NCBI RefSeq assembly: GCF_030253575.1
Contig: NC_080557.1
Coordinates: 46,900,501-46,964,500, forward strand
DNA length: 64,000 nt
Reading direction: 5' to 3'
Source of the DNA: Rhododendron vialii
Taxonomy: Eukaryota > Streptophyta > Magnoliopsida > Ericales > Ericaceae
Notes under the pieces: generated by a model
Seen by the model: only the letters and a program-made list of their open reading frames with translations
What the model was told of the DNA's origin: nothing
Databases searched by the model: none
Position numbers and translations under genes: made by a program
Shown: positions 24,536 through 35,733 of the stretch, piece by piece
Layout of the letters: each line of letters begins with the position of its first letter
Numbering within the stretch: the stretch's first letter is position 1

Positions 24536-24738
24536 TTTTCCAATCTCGATAGTTAAGCATTATACACGTGTCTCATATACACCTCTACAAATGTCCGCAC
24601 GTGTGGACGAGCACCGAACAATGCCCTCCTTCTTCATCAAACACTCGGCTATTTCATACCGATAAACCCATAGAACGGAGTACTCTCTCTCTCTCTCCTC
24701 CAACTCCATCTGGGCTGAATTCTGTGTCCAAATTAAAG

Positions 24739-27537
24739 ATGTGGCGAGTACCATACCGGAAGGTTGATTTGGAGGCGGGAGCGACGCCGCTGTACCCGAC
24801 GATGCTGGAGAGACCCGAGCTCCGGTGGTCCTTCATTCGCAAGGTTTATTCCATATTGACATTTCAGTTGCTGTTCACTGTTGCAGTTTCTGCCGTCGTT
24901 GTCAAAGTCCGCCCTGTCGCGCTCTTCTTCGCCACCACTCCCGACGGCCTGGCTCTCTACATCTTACTCCTTTGCACGCCCTTCATTTGTACTCCTACTA
25001 CTTCGTCATTACCATCACTTCATCATGTGTCTAACACTACAATTCATTCGATATTTCACGCTGTCATGATTTGATTTTCACGCTTCCTTTTTTATAATTG
25101 CACTCTTTGTTTTGTCTTCTTTATCTTCTTGTGCAGTGACGGAGCGGAATTTTGACCCGAGACTGTCTTAATAAATACTTATATACTTCTATTTTATCAA
25201 AAACAAAACGTATAATTATTTTATTTTATTTTAAAATTTTTGCTTTTCGATATATTACATTTGTACAATCAAAAGATTTTAGCATAATCCAATTAGAGTT
25301 TACCAATCATTTTGTTTTTTGTTTTTTTCTTTAGGTTCCTCCAGCAGTCACGTGTTTATTTTTTATTTATAAAAGAAATTGATAAATGAGAATATAAAAT
25401 AACCGATTTTTTATCCGATCAACAAATAATTATCAATAATATTCAAAATTAAGTATATAAAAAATAAAAAATTTAAAGCTCCCGACGCTCCGGCCCCAAC
25501 ATAGCTCCATCCCTAATCTTGTGATGTTCATTTATAAGACGAACACGTTGGTTCAAAATCATATTAATTGCATTATCAATTAATTCAGAACATGGAAATG
25601 ATTTAGAACCTGGGTTCTGATCCAATGTGTGCGGAATTGTTTTTACGTTTGTTTTTGTTTTCCGTTCTCACAATCGATTGATATCCAATTAACATGATTT
25701 TAAACTACAATTTAGCATTTTGACAAGATCTACCATATGAATGGAACCCATCATTGAACTAAGTCTGACAAATGACCTGAAATCGCCGAACTGCACCCTA
25801 TGCAGTTTTCAGGAGATGAACCTTGTTCTAACAAGATTACCCTTTAAACTCAAGTGTAAGAAATTTGATCATGAAAGGCTAATCATATAAGTTTACATAT
25901 ACGATGACCGAAAAAAGAGTTTTCATAGAAAATGAATGTGAAAATCACTTCTATTTCACAAATGGAACATATATAGTCGTTATAATGTTTGGGAAACAAT
26001 TTTTTTTTTAGTTGTGTTTTGTGTGTGTAATTTAATGAAGTTTGATTTTGTTGTGGCAGTGTTGTACCCGTTGTCCTACTATCACCACAAACACCCGGTG
26101 AACTACTTTCTCCTTGGGCTGTTTACTGTTTGCGTTTCTTTCGCAATCGGATTGACTTCTGCTTTTACCGACGGTAAGCCCTTCTTTCTAGTGTTGCATC
26201 CTCTTCGAATGGGTAATCGAATCAATTTGGTGACACTTAAATTTGATAGTCTACTTAGTTGTACGAATTCGGACCAAAATGGGTGTCAAGTGGAAGGAAA
26301 TTATCAATGAAAAGATGATGGAGGGACTCCGTTGAAACGGAATAAGGTTCAGAATGATCAAACCGAGTCTGCAGAAACAAAGTAAATCTAGTAGTTAAAA
26401 CCATGAGTCTAAGAGCGTAACTTGTTAAGGGTTGGAGTTGCCGGATTTTCTTTCTTTTTTTTTTCCGAAAAATTGCAAAAGGTGAGATTTGAGAATGAGG
26501 ACAGAGGGGACATGTGGGTTCTCATAAAATAGATAGATGAGATTTTTTTTATAGAATGAGATGAGTAGTACAACGTTCGATTTGGGTACGATAGAGAACG
26601 AAATAAAAAGGAGAAAATGCTTTTGATAGTTGAACTAAATAATACTACACACAAGATCTAATAATGCTTTTGATAGTTGAACTAAATAGTACTACACACA
26701 AGTTCTATTAGATAATCTATGGGTCCTAATCGCCTCATGATCTAGCCTCACTTTCTGCCTAGAGCATATCTTACGCGACGAACCCCGGACTAATTTATTG
26801 GGAGACCACATGTTTCCCGTGCCCTCCCTAATCCGTGAACTTGTCTGCTAGTTTATGGTTCTCGGTTGTTGCTATGATTGTTTTGATTGCTCGAATACTC
26901 TTATCTGGCAGCTTGTCCAATCTTGGGAGATGATTTATTTGAAAAAAAAAAACTGGTTTTGGAAAAAAAAAAACTGGTTTTGGAATGGTATGACCGTATG
27001 AGTATGTCATGACAATCCGTCTTTTCGTCGGCATTGTTTGTCATCTAATTGTTCAAATGGTGTGATTTTGCTTGACCGCAGGGAGGGTAATTCTCGAAGC
27101 AGTGATCCTAACAGCCGGGGTGGCCGTTGGTCTCACTTTGTACACGTTCTGGGCCGCCAAGAGAGGCTACGACTTCAATTTTCTAGGGCCCTTCTTGTCC
27201 GGTGCCATTTTCGTGGTTATTCTCTTTTGTCTCCTTCAGGTATATATGATCGCCCCATCTTTCCCCTTCCCCGATCTGTTGCTTTCGGCATTAGCTTCCG
27301 GGTTTCATTTACCACTCTCTCTTGTGGCAGATTTTCCTTCCCCTGGGTAAGATCTCAGTTATGGTCTATGGATTTATAGCAGCGATTGTGTTCTGCGGGT
27401 ATATCATATACGACACAGACAACCTGATTAAGCGTTACTCGTACGATGAATACATTTGGGCTTCGGTGGCGCTGTATCTAGATATCATCAACCTCTTCCT
27501 GTCATTGTTGACCATTTTCAGAGCCGCGGATCGTTAG
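24739..27537 (+). CDS. LFG: LIFEGUARD / BI-1-like membrane protein, copy 2
   Basis: Four exons: 24739-24988, 26060-26173, 27082-27239, 27331-27537, giving 242 residues. The N-terminus MWRVPYRKVDLEAGATPLYP is followed by MLERPELRWSFIRKVYSI, then hydrophobic segments with the signatures FWAAKRGYDFNFLGPFL and YIIYDTDNLIKRYSYDEYIW, ending FRAADR. Exons 2 and 3 are exactly 114 and 158 bp as in the other two copies. Introns 1 and 2 are the longest of the three genes (1071 and 908 bp), which may reflect local insertions. It is a complete frame with no disabling change. Function as for copy 1: a multi-pass endomembrane protein expected to restrain cell death. Confidence 0.95.
26616..26703 (+). repeat. 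Tandem duplication, 47 bp unit, in LIFEGUARD copy 2 intron 2
   Basis: AATGCTTTTGATAGTTGAAC starts at 26616 and again at 26663. The copies match over about 40 bp with a single change (AATAATAC to AATAGTAC), then diverge. Confidence 0.9.
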
Positions 27538-27795
27538 GACACCTCGATTTCGCCCATTTCCCCACGATTTTCTTGTAAACTATCTTCCCCTCTCTTATGT
27601 ACGTAAAAGGAGTGAAATTTGCAAGTTCTGTTGCTTTATATACAATGGTGAACAGCTGACTGAAGGGAATGTTTTGGTACTGTTAAATGAAGTTTCAAGT
27701 TCAATACTTTACGTTTTCTCCTCCTCTCTGTTAGTTCTTCTTCCATCTAATTTTACTTTTGCTGAGATTTGCCCCACATGTAGAGTACTCGAAAT

Positions 27796-27984
27796 TACTC
27801 CCGGTGGCGAAGAATTACTTATGGCCGCACAGAATTACCCTTAGTCGCCAAGAATTGCGAGACCATAAGTCATTCTTGGCGGCCAAGTGTAATTCTTCGC
27901 GGCCAAGAGTAATTCTTCGCGGCCAGGAGTATTTCTTCACAGTCAGGAGTAATTCTTCGCGGCCAACAGTAATTCTTCGCGCCA
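27796..27984 (+). repeat. Inverted 20 bp minisatellite
   Basis: Three 20 bp units in one orientation (27796-27815, 27816-27835, 27836-27855; for example TACTTATGGCCGCACAGAAT) are followed by a 16 bp switch. Five and a half units follow in the opposite orientation (27872-27891, 27892-27911, 27912-27931, 27932-27951, 27952-27971, partial to 27984; for example ATTCTTCGCGGCCAAGAGTA). It starts about 260 bp after the copy 2 stop codon, beyond the likely end of its 3' UTR. Confidence 0.9.
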
Positions 27985-28698
27985 GGTTCTTTTTCTTTTT
28001 AACTACTAAGTAAGAGAACAAAATTGTTGTTCAATACAACTTGAGCTATTGGTTTAGCTGATTTGGAGTTTCATGATCTATCTGGGATTGAAAATTGTAG
28101 GGTTCTTGTTGGAGCCTTTTGAGGAGACAAAGTTTCAAATACTACTCCTAACTTAGTTATATGTAATCTTGGAATTATTTTGTTATTCTATGTTTCTAGG
28201 TCAGTTAAAGAAACAAGTGCGATAGGGACACTTTTGAGTGAGAGAACGTTTAGAAAATTGAATTCGAGTGGGAATTCCGTATGATTATACATTCTTAATA
28301 TTTCTGATGCTATCCCTGAATGTAACTAACGGAATTAAACAAATAAATTTGGTAACATTTGTTGTGTTAGATTATTTTATGAACTTGGTTAGATGGACCA
28401 TTGAAGCTTATTCTTAAAATAAAAATTTTCGAGAAGTAGATTTTGTTGGGAGAAGGAAATTTTTTCTAATTCACGGTTATTTATAACGCTTCTCCCACAT
28501 GAGGTGGGACCATACGCATATTTGGGACTCACTTCATATGAGATGACATTAAAAACAACCATTGTATCCCAAAAAAAACCTTCGAATTAAAAACAACCAT
28601 TGTATCCCAAAAAAATACCTTCGAAAAAATAGGGTTTGATGCTTCATTTAAATTTTGCGCCGTACATTTAGGCACAGACAATTACTAGTAAAGTATAT

Positions 28699-28830
28699 GG
28701 GAAAATGACAGCCTAAGACGTGTTTTGATAAATAATACCCGCCAAGGACATGCTGAGAATATTTGTTAATGCTAAAAATGTCCTTGACAGATATTAATTA
28801 TTAAAACACGTCATTGGCCTACATTTTACC
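28699..28830 (+). mobile_element. Palindromic MITE, copy 1 of 2
   Basis: About 132 bp with arms GGGAAAATGACAGCC...GACGTGTTTTGATAA and the matching inverse TTAAAACACGTCATTGGCC...ACATTTTACC. The centre carries TGCTGAGAATATTTGTTAAT. A second copy with the same layout lies at 46732-46863. No target duplication was resolved. Confidence 0.8.
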
Positions 28831-29574
28831 TAATTATATATTTCATGGCCCATTGCATAGAGGAGCAGTGCTCCATTATCTCACGATCGTTTTGAGCAAC
28901 TAGCCTCTTTTTCTTTTCTTTTTCTTTTTAAAGGAACTACTTTGAAAACTTCAAAACTAAGGAAAGTATTGTACCGTATTGGGTATCATCTTTTGTTGTT
29001 ATTAAGTCTAAATAATACGATCTACTATATATTGTAATGGGATCTAGTTTACTCTTTTAGTCAATTACTTACCATGCAAGTATTAGCTCATGATTGTTGA
29101 TCCAAATCTTTCATTGTAATTACCTACATATTAAGATCTCCTATTTTAATGAGTTTTAGTTTGGCGTAATGATTTTTGCTTTTTTTTCCTACCATCTCCA
29201 CCCTATGTTTTTTTGTTCTTATTTATGTGAATTTAAATTTTTTGTCTATAAATGTTTTAATTTTCCCTACATGAAAAGATAATAAAGTAAATTGAAAAAA
29301 GAGTGCGAATGAATAAAAAAAAAAGGTTCAAAAATCAATTGCTTTTAACTTTCTGTTTAGGCAAATTACAATGCAAGGTTGTGAGATGATAAACCCTTTG
29401 AAGGGTTGCACTACAAGGCTGGCTGTAGAGCACAATTCAAGCCGTTTGTTCGATAATAAATACTCAAGATTTTATTTCGGCTCCGGCAGATCTGAGCCGT
29501 CTATTGACGAGACGAGATAGATGTTTATTGTGCACGACATGGTCCCCAAATCCAAACCCTTTGTCCTTCACATC

Positions 29575-29590
29575 AAATATAAACGTAATT
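29575..29590 (+). promoter_or_regulatory. Possible TATA element of LIFEGUARD copy 3
   Basis: AAATATAAACG sits about 95 bp before the CT microsatellite of the copy 3 leader. The match is weak and only its position supports it. Confidence 0.3.
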
Positions 29591-29664
29591 ACTACTAACT
29601 CTTTTTAGCCCTGTTCTCTTCGTTTTCTTGATCGTATCAAGAACCCTCCCGAAACCGAAATAAC

Positions 29665-29670
<6 letters not shown>

Positions 29671-29723
<53 letters not shown>
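29671..29723 (+). repeat. (CT)26 microsatellite in the LIFEGUARD copy 3 leader
   Basis: An uninterrupted CT run ending about 97 bp before the copy 3 ATG, probably in the 5' UTR. Plant 5' leaders often carry CT/GA runs, which GAGA-binding BBR/BPC proteins can recognise. Confidence 0.9.
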
Positions 29724-29727
<4 letters not shown>

Positions 29728-29819
29728 CAAATACAAACCAAAACTCAACCAGAACCCAATATTTTTCTTGGTTTGCTCTTTTTCTGGTTGATTCATCTGG
29801 TTGTTTTCCATTCTCGAAG

Positions 29820-31891
29820 ATGTGGCAACAGGGGAAAAACGATTTGGAATCCGGAAACAGCGACAGGCCGCTGTACCCGATGATGCACGAGAGTCCGCAG
29901 ATGCGCTGGGCCTTCATCCGAAAGGTTTACTCGATTCTCTCCTTCCAATTGCTCCTCACCGTCGCTGTCGCCTCCGTGGTCGTCTTTGTCCGTCCAATCT
30001 CCGTATTCTTCGCCACCACCACGCCCGGCTTTGCCCTCTACATCGTCCTCCTCATCACCCCCTTAATCGGTACGGAAAACACTTGGTTATGAAATCAGAT
30101 AAATCATTGTATCGTATAGTAATTCATGTTCATCTCTTGGGAAAAACAAGATAAAACTGGTTTCGTTTTTGGAAACAGATTCTTTCCTACAGGGTGCGTT
30201 TCGTAAACTTTTCAGTTTTTGCTTCTTTTTTCCTTAACAATCTACAGGTTTTTGCTACCACTATTAACCATAATCAAGATTTGGACTATGAAAGCTTTAC
30301 CGAAGCATCACCTATTAATCCCTTCTAATTCCGCGAGGCAATGTCTTCTAAGGTGGGATTGTGTGCTTGATGCGTTTTTTGGTTTGTTGGATCGAATATT
30401 GTCGCAGTTTTGTGCCCGTTGTCTTGCTACCACCAGAAGCATCCGCTGAATTTTTTCCTCCTGGCGTTGTTCACGATTACTCTTGCTTTTGGGGTTGGAT
30501 TGTCATGTGCCTTTACCAAGGGTAAGCACTGTCTCATTCTTTCTTTCTGTTTATTCAATTCTTCATTTTTTGTTTTCTTTCGTTACCACGATTCTTGCTT
30601 ATGGATGAAGAACACAGAACCAGAAAACCTAATTCTTGGTTTCCAAACGAATTGAGGTATTTTCGGGTGTAAAAGCAAAATCTGTTTGATGGAATACCTT
30701 AGAATTATGAATTTATGGAGGGATTTCCTTAGCCGTCTTTTTCCTGCGTAATTATTCCTTTCTTCTTCGTTGATAATTCCTCCACAAATCCAATATCTAA
30801 ACAGAATGGGACCTGAATTGAGAAACCTGGAAGGCTGTATAAAGTTAATGCAATAGTGGTAGGAGTATTTTTCAAGGACCTACCACCACAATTTTGAGTA
30901 TTTAAAGACCCATTTCTAATACAAAACCATGTGTCCTAGATAGTATTAACTCCAGTGCGAAGATACCTGGGTTTTTAGGATTGGAGATACCACTGGAAAC
31001 CCAACAGTTCTAATTCTAGACTACCATGTTCTTAATACCAGTCCGAAGGAATCCCTGCCACCAAATGCAAGTAAATATGGGATAGTTTTTTGGTTTTCCA
31101 AATGGTATAGACAATGTTGTCATGTCGTGATGACTGCATCATGTCGTCACGATCTGACAACATTGTTTGTACCGTTAGGAAACTTAGCCGGTTGTGGTCC
31201 TGAAGACCTTATTAGGGTTACCGTGTTTTTCTTGCTTTAACATATGTTGGTGATCACCTATTTATCTGAAAGATATGACTGATTCCTAAAGGGAAAAAGC
31301 TGAGAAGGCTTTCGCAATTCATTGTGAAATTCTCCCCCAATCCTATTACTCGGTGGATGTATCATGTCAAGGCGTCACTGGGGCCTTGTTTTCTAGGGAT
31401 GACTTTTATTTTGAGTAATTTGGATTGACTGTAGGGAGGATCGTTCTGGAAGCTGCAATTCTTACTACTGTGGTGGTTGTGAGTCTCACTCTATACACAT
31501 TCTGGGCTGCAAGGAGAGGGAAGGATTTCAGCTTCCTTGGTCCTTTCTTGTTTGGTTCTCTTCTTGTGCTTATGGTGTTTGCCCTGATTCAGGTATCTAG
31601 ACCAATGCCATTGCTCATCTTTTGATTAGATATGTATTTTCTTTTGGGTAGGCGTGAATGTAAATTCTTGTTTCTCTCCTCTTTCAGATTATCTTCCCCC
31701 TGGGCAAGTTATCGGTAATGATCTATGGTGGACTGGCGGCAATCATATTCTGTGGGTACATCGTTTATGACACTGACAACCTGATCAAACGCCACTCCTA
31801 TGACGAATACATTTGGGCTTCTGTGTCACTGTATCTGGACATCATTAATCTCTTCATGGCATTGCTAACTCTTTTCAGAGCAGCAGATTAG
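29820..31891 (+). CDS. LFG: LIFEGUARD / BI-1-like membrane protein, copy 3
   Basis: Four exons: 29820-30069, 30408-30521, 31435-31592, 31688-31891, joined in frame to 241 residues. It starts MWQQGKNDLESGNSDRPLYP and keeps MHESPQMRWAFIRKVYSI, FWAARRGKDFSFLGPFL and YIVYDTDNLIKRHSYDEYIW, ending FRAAD. The KRHSYDEYIW form is, from memory, that of the Arabidopsis BIL4/LFG4 group, so this may be the copy closest to At3g63310; that is inference. Exons 2 and 3 are the same length as in copies 1 and 2. It converges with the oxygenase gene on the minus strand. Confidence 0.95.
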
Positions 31892-32949
31892 TCATGCAGA
31901 TTCCACTGTTCTGCAGTATACCCACCTTATCACCCCACTTTTATCTTGAGACAAAGCTTTGGTGAAGTATGTGAAGAAGTAATCTAGTACATATCTGTAC
32001 AGCTACGCTAATCAATAGGGTTCAGATGAATTTTGGGACAGTTTAGTGTGCTAATGAATTTCTCCTGTTTTAACAGCTGATAAGATGGATATCATATGCT
32101 TGCATCCATTTTACTGTTTCTCTTTAGTGTTACCAATATTCATTGCACATCGCATGTGGTTTTTATCCTAGTTGAGGATGAGTTCAACTTCTGAATCATG
32201 AATTCTATGTCCATGGATAAGTGGGGAGGGGAAGAGCCTAGGGGTTATCATTTCTGTTCTCTTTTGTGCGTCGTTGTAGCTTCGTCAAGAATGAGATGTA
32301 TTGTGTGCATACATGGGAAGTGCTTGATATATTACCGAAAAGTATTCTGCTTGTTTGAACATGGAGCTTGAGAGAGCTCAGCCGAAAACGGAGAAACTCA
32401 ATGTGAGAAGGAAAAAGGAAAGAATGAATGAATAGACGTTCAACTGGACCTTTATGGTAGCCTGGTTCTATCATCATTTGGATTGTTTTGATTCTGTTTG
32501 TCGCATACCTTCTTCTGCCCTTTCTAGTTGCCTTAACAGTTCTCTATGGCTCATCCCCTTTTGACATCGAAAAGACCCCAGACTTGTCAAACATGCGTAG
32601 TATCAAAGCCAACTAAATGTGGATGGTGTGAAACCAGGGCATATGAATGTTCCTTCTGCTTGCTTTGGTGAAAGCAAGGTTCTTCCTTATTTACTTTCCA
32701 AACCCAACTCAGAAAAAGCAGAACCACATTGTAGCTTTACATTGAAACCAGGGCATATGAATGTTCCTTCTGCTTGCTTTGGTGAAAGCAAGGTTCTTCC
32801 TTATTTACTTTCCAAACCCAACTCAGAAAAAGCAGAACCACATTGTAGCTTTACATTGCTTAAACGGTTCAAATTTCAGTTTTCAAAATGGCGTGAGAAG
32901 CAACAATTTCCAAGGACTTGTCTTCCCATTATCTTCCCCAAGGTGATGT
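31892..32949. other. Convergent spacer between LIFEGUARD copy 3 and the oxygenase gene
   Basis: It contains the 3' ends of both genes and a 114 bp exact tandem duplication (32630-32858). No other gene is seen. The open frame across the duplication is discussed under rejected items. Confidence 0.6.
32630..32858 (+). repeat. Exact tandem duplication, 114 bp unit
   Basis: GAAACCAGGGCATATGAATG starts at 32630 and again at 32744. Over 114 bp I see no difference between the copies. It ends about 90 bp beyond the stop codon of the minus-strand oxygenase gene, probably within its 3' UTR. Confidence 0.95.
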
Positions 32950-34941
32950 TTATCTCTTAGACTGCAAACCACTCACACCGTAATATTGCTTTGTAGTTTC
33001 CCGTGAAAATTCCGCAAACGTCATTCCATCCTTCATCCGCGATGAAATTGGTGGAACTATTTTATGGAGTTCTTGACCTAGTTCACCATGGTCATTCTCG
33101 TCAACACAAGTTTTCTCAAAACTCTTGATTGGGTAATTTGAAAGGGAGAAAGTTTTGCTCCACGCTGGTTGCAAGAAGACGACAAATGTTTCTCTGCTCA
33201 AGTCTTCCAATTTTGCTGGTCTGCGGACAGAGTGAAGGTTTGCCCGAAGCTTCCCTCTTGACAATATATCAGCTGATTCCCCAACCTGAAGAATGAAACT
33301 TTCAGGAGACGTCTTAACCATTTGAACGATATTCTTGTTCGGATCGAATATTTCCAAGTATGTGTGGCCGCTTGGGGAAGGATATTCTATCTCACAAGAC
33401 GTGCAAAAGCATCCATTTGCTCTTGTTGTTTGTTTATGACAGGGAAAATTAAACCAGGGGGATGTCAGAACAGTGAAAATACCGTAGTCATAATGCCATT
33501 GCTGCCACAGATTGGAAGTGTTTCCACTTATTCTAGCTTCGTTTCCAGTTGTATTCGGTCTCTCATTCCTGATTGACTGCTGATTTGATTTTCGCCCAGT
33601 AGATTGCTGTTTTTCTTCAGCTTCTTTTAAAATAAGGTTATCTAGACTTGAATGGTAGTGTATGAGCCGGCCTTTTGCCATGCATGACTCCAATAAGCTT
33701 TGCTCTAGCTCTTGGCCACCAATGGCTTTATCACAGATTCGCGCGAGGCAAATCCCCAGCTCCATCATCAAAAACCCTAGCTCCTTGAAACTACTACCCA
33801 GATCCTTAAATTCATTAACTTGAGAATCTCCCAACTCCTCCGTAGGAGGACAATGTTGTTCTTTGTTTTGACTGTCATTCCCTTCATCAGTTGCTTTACT
33901 ACTGGTCCTATCGACACCTTGCATATATTTTAGCTGCATTGCAAAAGACGAGACACTTCTGTCAAGATTCTTCACTGGAACATCACTTCCCAAGCCATGC
34001 TCCTGCAAGTACAAGAATCATAAGTTCTGCCAATGTGCCTATTAAAAACTTGTTCTTACTCATATACAAAGCACACTAAGCTCTCGGGTTTTCATTTTCT
34101 GCGGTTAGTTCTCCGGTACTTCTCTCTCTTTTCTCAACGAGATGAATTCTTGAATCAGAACATTTACAACAGAAACTCAAAATGCTAAACCAAATAGGTG
34201 GATCCATTCTTGTGCTTCGACTTCTGAGTAATCAAATGGATATTTTATGAACTATTAACCCAGCAACAAACACAATGGCAAAGCTTGTTTTGGAGGCCAA
34301 GGTGGACACTTTCCTCGCCTTTCCTTAGGGCCGGTACTGGCAAAGCTTGTTTTGGAGGCCGAGGTGGACACTTTCCTCGCCTTTCCTTAGGGCCGGTACT
34401 AGGGCCCATTGTGACCCACATTTGATCCAGGCTCCAGCAACTGAGAGTGTTTGTTACCCTAAATCAGACCTCAAAGAAAATGAAGGAAAAAAAAAAAAAA
34501 ACCAAGAACCAATGCATAATGGTTGCTGCAGAAACATCAGAAAACAGAAAGGAGAAAAAGAATAAGCTTAATTTAGGCGAGTATTTCTTAAACTTGTTAT
34601 CACATCGAGCAATTCGATTATATCAGCAATCAAACTTTAGCTCGAAATTAGTTTTACCTTGAGAAGGCGTTTGCGATCGGAGGCGTTGAGAAGCGCTAGC
34701 CTGCGGGCGAGTGGAAGGAGCGTTCGGCGGAGACGGGACGCGTTGGGGACACCAGTGATTGTTAGCAGGCCTGGACCTGTGGGCCCGAGGGTTTCCATTA
34801 CGCTTCTCGAGATCGATTCCAAACGTTGGATCTCGTCTGATGATGGAAGAGTCGGCGGTGGAGCTTTGTCGGAAGTCAAGATCATGAGATCCGAGAATCG
34901 GAGCTCGTAAGGTTCCAGAATTCCTATCTCCTCTTCTTCCA

Positions 34942-34942
<1 letters not shown>
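32950..34942 (-). CDS. 2-oxoglutarate/Fe(II)-dependent oxygenase-like protein
   Basis: Two exons on the minus strand: 34942-34658 and 34002-32950, joined in phase 0 to 445 residues. The start MEEEEIGILEPYELRF was chosen because it follows the GA-repeat leader; upstream in-frame ATGs would add an Arg-Glu repeat. The N-terminal part (GPTGPGLLTITGVPNASRL) resembles the DIOX_N-type entry segment of isopenicillin-N-synthase-like proteins. The C-terminal half has a likely iron triad: His and Asp in WQQWHYDYGIFTVL, and the distal His in NLHSVRRP. The usual Arg for 2-oxoglutarate about ten residues after the distal His is not obvious, so the substrate chemistry is uncertain. A Cys pair (CFCTSC) lies between them. 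The syntenic Arabidopsis gene is probably At3g63290 (recalled with limited certainty). Confidence 0.8.
34276..34400 (+). repeat. Tandem duplication, 62 bp unit, in the oxygenase intron
   Basis: TGGCAAAGCTTGTTTTGGAG starts at 34276 and 34338. The two copies differ at one base (GGCCAAGG versus GGCCGAGG). Confidence 0.95.

Positions 34943-34967
<25 letters not shown>
34942..34967 (-). repeat. (GA)n microsatellite abutting the oxygenase start codon
   Basis: About 13 units, directly before the ATG of the oxygenase on its coding strand. The run is in frame with upstream ATGs at 35006-35008 and 35018-35020, where it would encode alternating Arg-Glu. Confidence 0.9.
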
Positions 34968-34972
<5 letters not shown>

Positions 34973-35049
34973 GAATATTTCCGGCGGGTAAGATTTACCG
35001 TGTCTCATGTTCAAAGTCAATGAACGACGTCGTTATTTGCTGATACCAT

Positions 35050-35733
35050 TAGGGCTGTCCAAGAAAAATCGAAAAACGTGAAATTGGTCCATATCGAATC
35101 AATCCGTGCCTTTTGAATTTTGTCTGTGGATTAATGGTCCGAACATGGATTCGAAAATTAAAAAACCGTGAGATACGGATTATGATTGAATTTTCATTTC
35201 AAAATTGTGAATTAACCGAACCGGACCGTGAGATATTTAAAAAAATAAAAATATATATATGTGTGTGTAATATTTATAAGTAATTATAACTTTACAAATT
35301 GTTATGATTTTTTTTAACAATTTTACATTAATGTGACAATATCTAAAACTCAAGAGATAAACTGTTAGTAATTTGTAAAAAAAAAAACGTAAATTTTAAA
35401 CGGCATAGATATATACACATACAGTAATCCAAAGTCCAAAAGCCAAAACCCATAAAAAAAAATTTGGTTGCTGCCTTGTTGCGCTGGTATCTAAACTTAA
35501 ACTAACTTGCTATAGTGTAATGTTATGGCATGTAACTAATAAATGTTTGCACTTTGTATTTTAGTTGGCAATAGCGTTATTTTATTTTTATGGAAGGAAA
35601 TCCGTGGATAAAATCGAAACTGAACCGTGAGACTTTTGAATTATGATTGGATTGCATTTTCTAAAAACCGTGAGATACGGATTAGGATTGGATTTATAAG
35701 AATCCAATCCAATTCGAACCGTGAACAGCCCTA
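35050..35733 (+). mobile_element. hAT-type non-autonomous element, 684 bp
   Basis: The ends TAGGGCTGT and ACAGCCCTA are inverted repeats. An 8 bp flanking duplication with one change is present: GATACCAT (35042-35049) and AATACCAT (35734-35741). Inside, AACCGTGAGATACGGATT-type words recur in both arms. There is no open frame for a transposase. It lies about 100 bp upstream of the oxygenase start codon, so in its likely promoter. Confidence 0.85.

Larger units (their letters stand above)
22651..24738. other. Spacer between LIFEGUARD copies 1 and 2
   Basis: The first 250 bases are the likely 3' UTR of copy 1. No gene is recognised in the rest. It contains an 18-mer direct repeat flanking a 125 bp segment (23267-23427), a TA microsatellite between two diverged direct repeats (24038-24157), two foldback elements (24168-24330 and 24388-24535), and the CT-rich leader of copy 2 at about 24681-24697. 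Confidence 0.6.
27538..29819. other. Spacer between LIFEGUARD copies 2 and 3
   Basis: No gene is recognised. It holds the 3' UTR of copy 2, an inverted minisatellite (27796-27984), a short imperfect direct repeat around 28553-28625 (ACAACCATTGTATCCC twice), and a palindromic MITE (28699-28830). The stretch 28900-29350 is AT-rich. The 3' end is the leader of copy 3, with a long CT microsatellite. Confidence 0.6.

Noticed and set aside
27796-27984. CRISPR-like array
   Set aside because: The 20 bp units have no spacers between them and invert midway, and this is plant nuclear DNA; it is a minisatellite.
29573-29917. Minus-strand frame with an Arg-Glu repeat
   Set aside because: It is the antisense of the (CT)26 leader and first exon of LIFEGUARD copy 3.
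32619-32960. Plus-strand open frame with a 38-residue repeat
   Set aside because: It begins at a GTG, follows an exact 114 bp duplication whose length happens to be divisible by three, and shows no family resemblance or splice context. It probably overlaps the oxygenase 3' UTR on the other strand.
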